Positions 1 to 4,736 of a stretch of 5,144 nucleotides of DNA are shown piece by piece. This DNA comes from Candidatus Methylomirabilota bacterium (GTDB lineage Bacteria > Methylomirabilota > Methylomirabilia > Methylomirabilales > JACPAU01), in contig JAHFDC010000088.1 in assembly GCA_023249205.1 (NCBI GenBank), forward strand, positions 1 through 5,144, written 5' to 3'. Below the pieces are notes generated by a model that saw nothing but the letters and a program-made list of their open reading frames with translations, was not told where the DNA came from and ran no database searches. A program made the position numbers and the translations under genes. Positions within the stretch are counted from its first letter, which is position 1; every line of letters begins with the position of its first letter.

Positions 1-1278
1 GGTCCTGAGGAAATGGCGGCTGGGCAGCCGGTTCAGGTCCAGGAGCACTTGGACGGAGGTGTCGTAGCGGCGGGCGATCACGGAGAGCGTCTCCCCGGTG
101 CGGATGACGTGACGCTGCCAGCTCACGCGGCGGGTCTTCTTAATCTCGCTGAACTTCTGGGAAAACTCGTCAGCGGCGCCGGCCGGGACGCGGAGCGGAT
201 AGCCGGGCGCGTGGGGCGGAGTCACCAGGTGGTTCAGTTCCGGGTTCAGGGCCCGGAGGTTTTCCACGGGGATCCCTGCGGCCTGCGCGACGATGCGCAG
301 ATCGAGCGGCTCCGGGAGCGACAGCACCTCCGTGGGGAGCGCCTCCTCGGCTGGCGGGACAAACCCGTACCGGGCCGGGTTCTTCGCAAGAATGGTCATC
401 GCCATGAAGGCCGGGATGTGCAGCCGCGTTTCCTGGGGGAGGCGCAGCCGCCAGAAGTCGGTGGTTTTCTGTCGGCGGATCGCGCCGCCCACCTTCCCCT
501 CACCGGCATTGTAGGCGGCGACGGCAAGCGTCCAGTCCCCGAAGATCCCGTACAGATCGCGCAGGTACGCCGCCGCCGCCCGGGTGGCCTTCTCCGGGTC
601 CCGTCGCTCGTCCAACCACCAGTCAATCCGCAGCCCGTACTTCCGCCCCGTCCCCGCGATGAACTGCCAGATCCCGACCGCTCGGGCCCGAGAGTAGGCT
701 TGCACCTTGAAGGCGCTCTCGATGTACGCCATGTTCACGAGATCCCGGGGGAGGCCGTGCTCCTGGAAGATGGCCCGCATCATGGGGAGGTAGCGTCCGG
801 CGCGATCAAAGGCCTCCTGGATCCGGTCCCGGCGTTGGCCGGTGAAGAGCGCGAGGTACGCGCGGACCTTCTCGTTCAGTTCGATCGGGACATCAAAAGC
901 CTCCGCCGCCTCCGGGGTTCCCTCGGGTGGCTTGGGCTCGACCCCGGCTTCCTCCAGGACCTTGGTGTCCTCGGGCTGAACCAGCGTTTCGGCGGGCACG
1001 GCGTCCGGGGGGATCGGCTCCTGGCTTTCCTGGGTGCCGTTGGGGACCGTCTCCTCCGAAGCCGGGGAGGCCGACACTCCATCGGCCGCTGGTCCAGGCC
1101 CCTCGGGCGTGGGAGTCCTGCCCTCCCCTGCGGGGACCTGGGGTTCCCAGGAGTGGTGGTCGGGGGCGGTCATGGTGGCTGGGGACAGGTGATCAGCGGC
1201 TGATGTCGAGGGGGGAAGCAGAAGAATCGCGAGCAGAGTCAGGAGATAGCGGCGAGGCGGTCGGTTCGAGTCGCGCAT
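1..1278 (-). CDS. mltD: MltD-type membrane-bound lytic murein transglycosylase with LysM, C-terminus cut by window edge
   Basis: Predicted to cleave the MurNAc-GlcNAc bond of peptidoglycan, forming 1,6-anhydroMurNAc, in the periplasm. The frame is open for 426 codons from ATG 1278 to base 1 with no stop, so the C-terminus lies outside the window. Residues 1-28 form a Sec signal peptide (basic MRDSNRPPRR, a leucine-rich core, STSA before AD). No lipobox cysteine is seen, so this looks soluble or loosely attached rather than a lipoprotein. A Pro/Glu-rich linker follows to about residue 110. The family-1 (Slt-like) catalytic domain has Glu187 in AYIESAF as the expected acid/base, then GIWQF (202-206), TGRKYGL (210-216) and AYNAGEG (255-261). 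A degenerate LysM-like stretch (LRALNPEL, then LRVPAG) precedes a LysM repeat that starts HVIRTGETLSVIARRY at 390 and is cut off. The start is supported by GAGGAGGGGG directly before the ATG. It lies 23 bases after the patatin gene, so it is likely the last or a late gene of the htrA operon. The family call is secure; only the number of LysM repeats is unknown. Confidence 0.93.
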   Translation of the reverse strand, partial: MRDSNRPPRRYLLTLLAILLLPPSTSAADHLSPATMTAPDHHSWEPQVPAGEGRTPTPEGPGPAADGVSASPASEETVPNGTQESQEPIPPDAVPAETLVQPEDTKVLEEAGVEPKPPEGTPEAAEAFDVPIELNEKVRAYLALFTGQRRDRIQEAFDRAGRYLPMMRAIFQEHGLPRDLVNMAYIESAFKVQAYSRARAVGIWQFIAGTGRKYGLRIDWWLDERRDPEKATRAAAAYLRDLYGIFGDWTLAVAAYNAGEGKVGGAIRRQKTTDFWRLRLPQETRLHIPAFMAMTILAKNPARYGFVPPAEEALPTEVLSLPEPLDLRIVAQAAGIPVENLRALNPELNHLVTPPHAPGYPLRVPAGAADEFSQKFSEIKKTRRVSWQRHVIRTGETLSVIARRYDTSVQVLLDLNRLPSRHFLRT

Positions 1279-1301
1279 CCCCCTCCTCGGAAAGGCACCC
1301 C

Positions 1302-2102
1302 TCACGCGGCACCAGGCCCGGGCGCGGCCAGCACGCTTCGGAGGGATGGAACGACACGAGACGCCGCCTTATACCCTTCTTCCTCGAACTTGTCAAGGCA
1401 CTCGAACGCAAAAGCACTCTCCGCCTCGACCACGGGGCTATAGACCTCCAGGACCGTCGCCCCGGCCGCGCGGCAGGTGCGGATCTCGCGGCGCATTCCC
1501 GCCCACCCGGCGGCATCAATTGCCTTCCAGGGGAGGAACCGCCGCCACCCCTCCTCCCGGCGGAAGACCACGCCGAGGACCACGGAGAGCAGGATGCGAT
1601 ACCCTGTCCGGAGCGCGACCAGTGCCGGCAGGTTGCCGGCGAGGCCTCCGTCATAGTACGGGGTTCCCCCCAGACGGACCGGGGCATGGAAGGGGAGGGC
1701 GGAACTGGCCAGGAGCGCGTCCACGAGGGGCGGTGCCGGGGATTCCCCAAAGACGGTGCGACGGAAGGTGGGGAGAGCGGTGGCCGTGACGCGAAGGGGG
1801 AGAGGAAGGCTCTCAAAGCGCGCACCCCGGAGTCCCAGGTCCTCCTCGAGCAGCGCGCGGCGCCGCGCAGCGGTGAGGAGGAGTCTCCCCTCCGGGGCAA
1901 TGGTCCGGGCTACGGTGCGAAGGCGTGGGAGGGCGGCAGGCCCGGACTGGCAGTACGCGGCGCCCACGATGGCGCCGATGCTCACCCCGACGACGAGGTC
2001 GGGCGCGAGGGCTGCCTCGGTGAGGGCGCCCAGCACCCCCAGGTGTGCCGCGCCCCGCGCCGCGCCGCCGCCCAGCACGAGGGCCCAGCGGGGACGGCTC
2101 AC
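1302..2102 (-). CDS. Patatin-like phospholipase (RssA/NTE-type esterase)
   Basis: A 266-residue patatin-domain protein, expected to hydrolyse acyl esters of phospholipids with a Ser-Asp dyad, probably in the cytoplasm or at the inner membrane face (no signal peptide is visible). The oxyanion-hole motif GGGAARG is at 11-17, the nucleophile elbow GVSIG at 39-43 (Ser41), and the catalytic Asp in DGG at 151-153. ASSALPFHAPV (132-142), between them, is also typical of the family. The length fits the minimal bacterial patatins without extra domains. The frame stays open further upstream, to an apparent start at 2285, but that part lies over cutA and is Pro/Gly/Arg-rich shadow. I chose GTG 2102 because it places the protein start just before the patatin core and overlaps the cutA stop as GTGA. 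No strong Shine-Dalgarno precedes it, so translation probably depends on coupling to cutA. The physiological substrate cannot be told from sequence. Confidence 0.92.
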   Translation of the reverse strand: MSRPRWALVLGGGAARGAAHLGVLGALTEAALAPDLVVGVSIGAIVGAAYCQSGPAALPRLRTVARTIAPEGRLLLTAARRRALLEEDLGLRGARFESLPLPLRVTATALPTFRRTVFGESPAPPLVDALLASSALPFHAPVRLGGTPYYDGGLAGNLPALVALRTGYRILLSVVLGVVFRREEGWRRFLPWKAIDAAGWAGMRREIRTCRAAGATVLEVYSPVVEAESAFAFECLDKFEEEGYKAASRVVPSLRSVLAAPGPGAA

Positions 2103-2425
2103 TCCGTGGCGTCCCGGAGCCAGGCGAGGTAGGGGGCCGCTCCCGCCAGGATCGGGGGGGCGAGGATCTCGGGGACCGAGTAGGAGTGCAGGGCCTGGAC
2201 GCGGGCGATGACCGCCGGCATCCGCTCGGGGCGGGTCTTCCCGATGAGCAGGACCTCCGCCTCCCGCTGCACTGCCCCCTCCCACCGGAAGGTGGAGATG
2301 ACCCCGGGAACCACGTTCACGCAGGCCGCCAGGCGCTCCTCCACGAGTGAGGAGGCGATGCGCTCCCCCTCGGCGGCGGAGGGGGCGGTGACCAGGAAGA
2401 CGACAGCATCGGGCCGGTCGGTCAC
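2099..2425 (-). CDS. cutA: CutA divalent-cation tolerance protein
   Basis: A 108-residue CutA1 family protein, the usual full length. The family forms very stable, PII-like trimers and was linked to copper/divalent-metal tolerance in E. coli; its molecular function remains uncertain. Family landmarks are visible: LAACVNVV (33-39), FRWEG (46-50), KTRPER (63-68), HSYSVPEI (80-87) and YLAWL (99-103). The start is GTG 2425, which overlaps the htrA stop as GTGA and is preceded by AAGGAGG four bases upstream; the stop overlaps the patatin start in the same way. It is therefore embedded in one co-translated unit. There is no signal peptide, so it is cytoplasmic. The identification is secure; its role next to an HtrA protease is not known from the sequence. 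Confidence 0.95.
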   Translation of the reverse strand: MTDRPDAVVFLVTAPSAAEGERIASSLVEERLAACVNVVPGVISTFRWEGAVQREAEVLLIGKTRPERMPAVIARVQALHSYSVPEILAPPILAGAAPYLAWLRDATE

Positions 2426-3582
2426 GATCCCTCCTTGGCAGGGCCGATGGGTTGTTCTCGGATGATGACGGAGAGACCCATTGCCCGCCCCTCCCGCAGG
2501 ACGGTGAGCGGGAGGGGCCTGCCCACCTCCGCCTCAGCCACCAGGGCCCGGACGTCGGCCGGCGTGCGGACGGCCCGCCCCCTGACGGCCGCGATCAGAT
2601 CCCCCGCCCTGAGGCCGGCCGCCTCGGCCGGGCCGCCCGGGAGGACGTGCTCCACCAGCACCCCCGCGTCGCGGTCCACCCCCAGCCCCCGCGCCACCTC
2701 CCGGCTGAGCGCCTTCAGCCCCGCCCCCAGCCAGCCCCGGGTCACGCGCCCCTCCCGGATGAGATCCTGGGCGACCTTCCTGGCGAGGTTGATGGGGATG
2801 GCGAAGCCGATCCCCTGCCCGGCGGCCACGATGGCCGTGTTGATCCCGATCACCTCCCCCCGGAGGTTCAAGAGGGGGCCGCCCGAATTCCCGGGGTTGA
2901 TCGAGGCGTCGGTCTGGATGAAGTCCTCCTGGCTGGTGATCCCGACGTCGGAGCGGCCCGTGGCGCTCACGACACCCACGGTCAGCGTGTGGGCCAGGCC
3001 GAAGGGGTTCCCGATGGCGATGGCCCACTCCCCCACGCGAAGCCCGTCGGAATCCCCGAGGTTCGCCTCGGGCAGGTCCCGATCCGGCTCGACCCGGATC
3101 ACGGCCACGTCGGTGCGGGGGTCCTGCCCGATGAGGCGCGCGGGGTACTCCTTCTCGTTGGCCAGCCGGACCAGGATGGTCTCGGCGTCCTTGATGACGT
3201 GGTGGTTGGTGAGGATGAAGCCCCGCTTGTCAATGATGACGCCGGAGCCCAGGGCCGTCTGTTCCTCGCGGGGTCCCCCGTCGGGGACGCGCTCGAAGAA
3301 CTCCCGGAAGAACGGGTCCAGCGGTAATGGTGAGGACCGGGGGCCCCCTCGCGCCCGGGGGAGGCTCCGGGTGCGGATGTTGACTACGGCGGGCGTGACC
3401 CGCTCGGCCAGGCGGATGAAAGCCGCATCCTCCTCCAGGCCAGGCTGGCCCGAAACGCCCCGTGGCCCCGGGAGCAGGAGCGGGGAAAGGCGAGGCCACG
3501 CGAAGAGGGCAAGGAGGAGCCCGAGCAGGAGGCCGGCGATCAGCCCGGCCCAAAAAGAGGCGTTCGGCCTTCTCCCACGCAT
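2422..3582 (-). CDS. htrA: HtrA/Deg-family periplasmic serine protease with single PDZ domain
   Basis: A 386-residue trypsin-like serine protease of the HtrA (DegP/DegQ/DegS) family, acting in periplasmic protein quality control. Residues 1-10 are basic and about 11-30 hydrophobic (WAGLIAGLLLGLLLALFAW): an uncleaved anchor or signal peptide, with no clear AxA site. The protease domain spans about 53-275 with a complete triad: His128 in TNHHVI, Asp158 in RTDVAVI, Ser233 in GNSGGP. A Pro/Arg/Gly-rich stretch at about 72-108 occupies the place of the regulatory LA loop. One PDZ domain (about 283-375) begins RGWLGAGL and includes GGPAEAAGLRAGD. One PDZ rather than two makes it DegS-like in architecture, though the family symbol cannot be fixed further. 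ATG 3582 has GAGGGG five bases upstream. It is the first gene of the four-gene unit; its stop overlaps cutA. A TTGACA-type promoter lies about 28 bases upstream of the start. Confidence 0.96.
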   Translation of the reverse strand: MRGRRPNASFWAGLIAGLLLGLLLALFAWPRLSPLLLPGPRGVSGQPGLEEDAAFIRLAERVTPAVVNIRTRSLPRARGGPRSSPLPLDPFFREFFERVPDGGPREEQTALGSGVIIDKRGFILTNHHVIKDAETILVRLANEKEYPARLIGQDPRTDVAVIRVEPDRDLPEANLGDSDGLRVGEWAIAIGNPFGLAHTLTVGVVSATGRSDVGITSQEDFIQTDASINPGNSGGPLLNLRGEVIGINTAIVAAGQGIGFAIPINLARKVAQDLIREGRVTRGWLGAGLKALSREVARGLGVDRDAGVLVEHVLPGGPAEAAGLRAGDLIAAVRGRAVRTPADVRALVAEAEVGRPLPLTVLREGRAMGLSVIIREQPIGPAKEGS

Positions 3583-3609
3583 TGAATCCCCTCGGGTCCC
3601 GGAGCATCT

Positions 3610-3639
3610 ATGCTAGTGAGCGCTCTCCACCTCTGTCAA
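3610..3639 (-). promoter_or_regulatory. Candidate sigma70-type promoter of the htrA-cutA-patatin-mltD unit
   Basis: On the minus strand TTGACA (3639-3634, 6/6 match) is followed after 18 bases by TAGCAT (3615-3610, 4/6). Transcription would begin near 3603, leaving a leader of about 20 bases with the GAGGGG ribosome site. The spacer contains the perfect 8-base palindrome GAGCGCTC (3618-3625), a possible operator; no known regulator site is recognised in it. Confidence 0.55.
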
Positions 3640-3669
3640 GGAGCCTGAGGGCCAAGGCACGCTTGACAG
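3633..3669. repeat. Inverted repeat formed by two divergent -35 boxes
   Basis: CTGTCAAG (3633-3640) and CTTGACAG (3662-3669) are exact reverse complements separated by 21 bases. Each arm contains a TTGACA box, one facing htrA and one facing dksA. The symmetry may simply reflect back-to-back promoters or could be a dimeric regulator site; the sequence cannot distinguish these. Confidence 0.5.
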
Positions 3670-3690
3670 GGAGCCGGTCCTGCATAACTT
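3663..3690 (+). promoter_or_regulatory. Candidate promoter of the dksA-like gene
   Basis: A perfect TTGACA (3663-3668) is followed by weak -10 candidates. CATAAC (3683-3688) matches 4/6 and has TG just upstream, but its spacer is only 14 bases; TAACTT (3685-3690) matches 3/6 with a 16-base spacer. The -35 is strong and the -10 is uncertain. It would give a leader of about 50 bases before the ATG. Confidence 0.4.
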
Positions 3691-3746
3691 ACGAGTGGCC
3701 TGCTGGCCCGGGGACTCTTCTCGCCAGCGGGCGCGGGAGGAAGAGC

Positions 3747-4265
3747 ATGGGGGGGCCAAAGCAGGGTTGGAAGACCCGGGGGCACCGGGGGGAAAGCCGG
3801 TGCCGTGCGGAGGTTTCGCGGATCCTCACCCGCAAACGGACCGACCTGACGCGCCTGATCGGTGGGCAGATCGAGGGCCGCCTCAATGGGGGCAACCCCG
3901 CCGATGTGGGAGCAATCGGTGACGAAGGGGAGGCCGCGGCTCGGGCGCTTCTGGCAGACGTGGAATCGGCTGCGATGGATCGCCGAGTGCAGATGGTGAG
4001 GCAAGTGGATCTCGCCCTGCGGCGCCTGGGGGAGGGGGTCTACGGCTTCTGTGTAGATTGCGGGGAGGAGATCGGTGTGGAGCGTCTCCGCTCCCTCCCG
4101 TTCGCGCTCCGGTGCCGCAACTGCCAGGAGTCCTGGGAGGCCTCGGAGGGGCGGTCCACTCGGCGCCGGCCACTGGCCGGCGGGCCCCTCCCCACTCAGG
4201 GGAGGGAACAGGCCCTGAGTCTCCGAGATCTCGGGAGGGTTCTGGAGTCTGAGTGGCCTGACTAG
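3747..4265 (+). CDS. dksA: DksA/TraR-family zinc-finger transcriptional regulator
   Basis: A 172-residue DksA/TraR family protein. Members enter the RNA polymerase secondary channel and, with ppGpp, adjust promoter output during starvation. A C4 zinc finger is intact: Cys102 and Cys105 (FCVDCGEEIG), Cys123 and Cys126 (RCRNCQ). Before it lie two helical stretches for the coiled coil, about 22-47 and 62-95. Ungapped alignment to E. coli DksA from the first cysteine puts DEGEAA (59-64) over the tip motif DxxDxA, with Glu62 replacing the second Asp. After the finger there is a 46-residue tail (127-172) rich in Arg, Pro and Gly; E. coli DksA ends sooner after its finger. The start ATG 3747 has GGAGGAA seven bases upstream-centred; the frame is open further upstream, but that sequence is promoter and htrA antisense. 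It is divergent from htrA and separated by 471 bases from hsp20. The family is secure; whether it is the housekeeping DksA or a paralogue is open. Confidence 0.9.
   Translation: MGGPKQGWKTRGHRGESRCRAEVSRILTRKRTDLTRLIGGQIEGRLNGGNPADVGAIGDEGEAAARALLADVESAAMDRRVQMVRQVDLALRRLGEGVYGFCVDCGEEIGVERLRSLPFALRCRNCQESWEASEGRSTRRRPLAGGPLPTQGREQALSLRDLGRVLESEWPD
4164..4206 (+). repeat. Two adjacent perfect GC-rich hairpins inside the dksA 3' coding end
   Basis: Hairpin one has arms 4164-4171 (CGCCGGCC) and 4175-4182 (GGCCGGCG) with loop ACT. Hairpin two has arms 4186-4193 (CCCTCCCC) and 4199-4206 (GGGGAGGG) with loop ACTCA. Each has eight perfect pairs, and the two are three bases apart. They overlap codons for the tail after the zinc finger. 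There is no T tract, so they are not ordinary intrinsic terminators. Confidence 0.7.
4209..4260 (+). repeat. 12-base palindrome enclosed by an outer inverted repeat at the end of dksA
   Basis: CCGAGATCTCGG (4223-4234) is a perfect palindrome. It lies within an outer pair, CAGGCC (4209-4214) and GGCCTG (4255-4260), which ends three bases before the stop codon TAG. It continues the run of inverted repeats begun at 4164. The function is unknown and chance is possible in sequence this rich in GC. Confidence 0.45.
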
Positions 4266-4302
4266 CGCCGGGCCAACTGACCTCGCCTCGCGTCGTTCTC
4301 CG

Positions 4303-4327
4303 ACCACCCTGCGGGTGGTACCCGCGG
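4303..4327 (+). other. Mutually exclusive hairpins with a T-box-like core
   Basis: ACCACCC (4303-4309) pairs with GGGTGGT (4313-4319) around loop TGC. The overlapping GCGGGT (4311-4316) pairs with ACCCGC (4320-4325) around loop GGT, extendable by one wobble and one C-G pair to 4309-4327. The two cannot form together. No T tract follows. It starts 38 bases after the dksA stop, so it could protect or end that transcript. GGGTGGTACC (4313-4322) also matches part of the T-box leader consensus, but an extra C interrupts the match before GCGG. Confidence 0.5.
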
Positions 4328-4370
4328 CGGTCCTCAACGTACAAACGGTGTAATCCTCCCCACCCACCAT

Positions 4371-4425
4371 TGCCGGGTACCCCCTCCTCCCTCGGGCCTC
4401 GTGATGCCCGTCATTTGGCCCGGCA
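4371..4425 (+). other. Nested inverted repeats, possible structured RNA or transcript end
   Basis: The outer arms TGCCGGG (4371-4377) and CCCGGCA (4419-4425) are exact complements. Inside lies CGGGC (4393-4397) with GCCCG (4406-4410). An alternative pairing is CGGGCC (4393-4398) with GGCCCG (4417-4422), which excludes both. No T-run follows on the plus strand, and I cannot assign a known RNA family. Confidence 0.4.
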
Positions 4426-4521
4426 CCCTGGCCGTCGCGCGATCATCATCTCAAATTCGTTGGCGTCAGACTAGCCATTGGTCCCAACTTCTTTCTGCTG
4501 AGTCATTAATTCTGGCATTTT

Positions 4522-4550
4522 TTGCCCTGTGATTAACAAGCTTTTATAAA
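4522..4550 (+). promoter_or_regulatory. Candidate upstream sigma70-type promoter of hsp20
   Basis: TTGCCC (4522-4527, 4/6 to TTGACA) is followed after exactly 17 bases by TATAAA (4545-4550, 5/6 to TATAAT), inside the AT-rich island. Transcription would start near 4557 and give a leader of about 180 bases. Confidence 0.5.
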
Positions 4551-4555
4551 TAGTC

Positions 4556-4584
4556 TTGACAAGTATTCACTCAATTACTAGGTT
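4556..4584 (+). promoter_or_regulatory. Candidate downstream promoter of hsp20
   Basis: A perfect TTGACA (4556-4561) is followed after 17 bases by TAGGTT (4579-4584, 3/6 but with the key first T, second A and last T). Transcription would start near 4591, giving a leader of about 146 bases. The -35 context CTTGACA resembles the start of the sigma32 consensus CTTGAAA, but no CCCCAT-type -10 is present, so a heat-shock sigma is not supported by sequence. Confidence 0.5.
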
Positions 4585-4597
4585 ATTTGTCGCAAAT
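4585..4597. repeat. Small inverted repeat at the expected hsp20 transcription start
   Basis: ATTTG-TCG-CAAAT is a perfect 5+3+5 inverted repeat directly after the TAGGTT box and covering the expected start site. The position fits an operator. It is not the CIRCE/HrcA element, whose arms are TTAGCACTC and GAGTGCTAA. Confidence 0.35.
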
Positions 4598-4618
4598 GCG
4601 CTTGGGGGGCTCGAGCGC
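4598..4618 (+). other. Stable stem-loop near the 5' end of the hsp20 leader
   Basis: GCGCTTG (4598-4604) pairs with CGAGCGC (4612-4618) in seven pairs, one of them U-G, around loop GGGGGCU. It would lie within about ten bases of the 5' end of a transcript from the downstream promoter, where such stems commonly protect mRNA from decay. Confidence 0.45.
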
Positions 4619-4712
4619 CATGGAGTTGATGACGGCGCCGGAGATGAATGGTTCAGACGGGTAGAGAAATCAAGGGGATAGAGCCAGACCCGCTGACACT
4701 GAGGCCGGAAGA

Positions 4713-4727
4713 CTTTTTGTAAGGAGG
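4713..4727 (+). promoter_or_regulatory. hsp20 ribosome binding site with facing U-tract
   Basis: AAGGAGG (4721-4727) is a full-strength Shine-Dalgarno site nine bases before ATG 4737. Just upstream, CTTTTT (4713-4718) could pair with AGGAGG (4722-4727) around a three-base loop: two A-U pairs, three U-G pairs and one C-G pair. The weak pairing resembles the idea of a fourU thermometer, but no structure was computed. Confidence 0.45.
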
Positions 4728-4736
4728 GAGCCGAGC

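Larger units (their letters stand above)
4266..4736. other. 471-base non-coding region between dksA and hsp20
   Basis: No convincing gene is seen on either strand. Positions 4266-4440 are GC-rich and hold several alternative hairpins (listed separately) with no T-tract terminator. Positions 4441-4597 become AT-rich, 33% GC over 4501-4600 by hand count, and carry the candidate hsp20 promoters. Positions 4598-4736 are the probable hsp20 leader. No tRNA, repeat array or mobile-element end was recognised. GGCA-TTTTT-TGCC (4514-4526) is a small hairpin overlapping the upstream -35 box. Confidence 0.7.

Noticed and set aside
13..1203. Long plus-strand open frame of 396 codons opposite mltD
   Set aside because: It shares codon boundaries with the mltD frame on the other strand, has no recognisable domain, and is what GC-rich antisense sequence produces.
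927..2132. Plus-strand open frame of 401 codons opposite mltD and the patatin gene
   Set aside because: It is low-complexity Arg/Gly/Pro-rich protein crossing two well-supported genes and the gap between them; antisense shadow.
2103..2285. N-terminal extension of the patatin frame to an apparent start at 2285
   Set aside because: It lies entirely within cutA, is Pro/Gly/Arg-rich and has no patatin feature; GTG 2102 fits better.
2435..3616. Plus-strand open frame of 393 codons opposite htrA
   Set aside because: The minus strand has a complete HtrA protein with triad and PDZ; the opposite frame is Arg/Ser/Pro-rich with no motif.
3462..3746. Upstream extension of the dksA frame to 3462
   Set aside because: It runs antisense through the htrA start and across both promoters; ATG 3747 has a good ribosome site and gives a normal DksA N-terminus.
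3636..4370. Minus-strand open frame of 244 codons opposite dksA
   Set aside because: It has no family resemblance; the plus strand has an intact zinc finger in the same place.
4266..4500. tRNA or other standard RNA gene in the gap
   Set aside because: No TTCRANNC arm, anticodon stem or CCA end could be placed; hairpins do not fit a cloverleaf.
4512..4526. Sigma54-type promoter in TGGCATTTTTTGCCC
   Set aside because: GG and GC elements are present, but their spacing is two bases shorter than the strict -24/-12 spacing.
4620..4664. 14-codon upstream open frame (MELMTAPEMNGSDG) in the hsp20 leader, in frame with hsp20
   Set aside because: Only a G-run, not a real Shine-Dalgarno, precedes it; the length and in-frame position are easily chance, and nothing in the peptide suggests a leader-peptide sensor.
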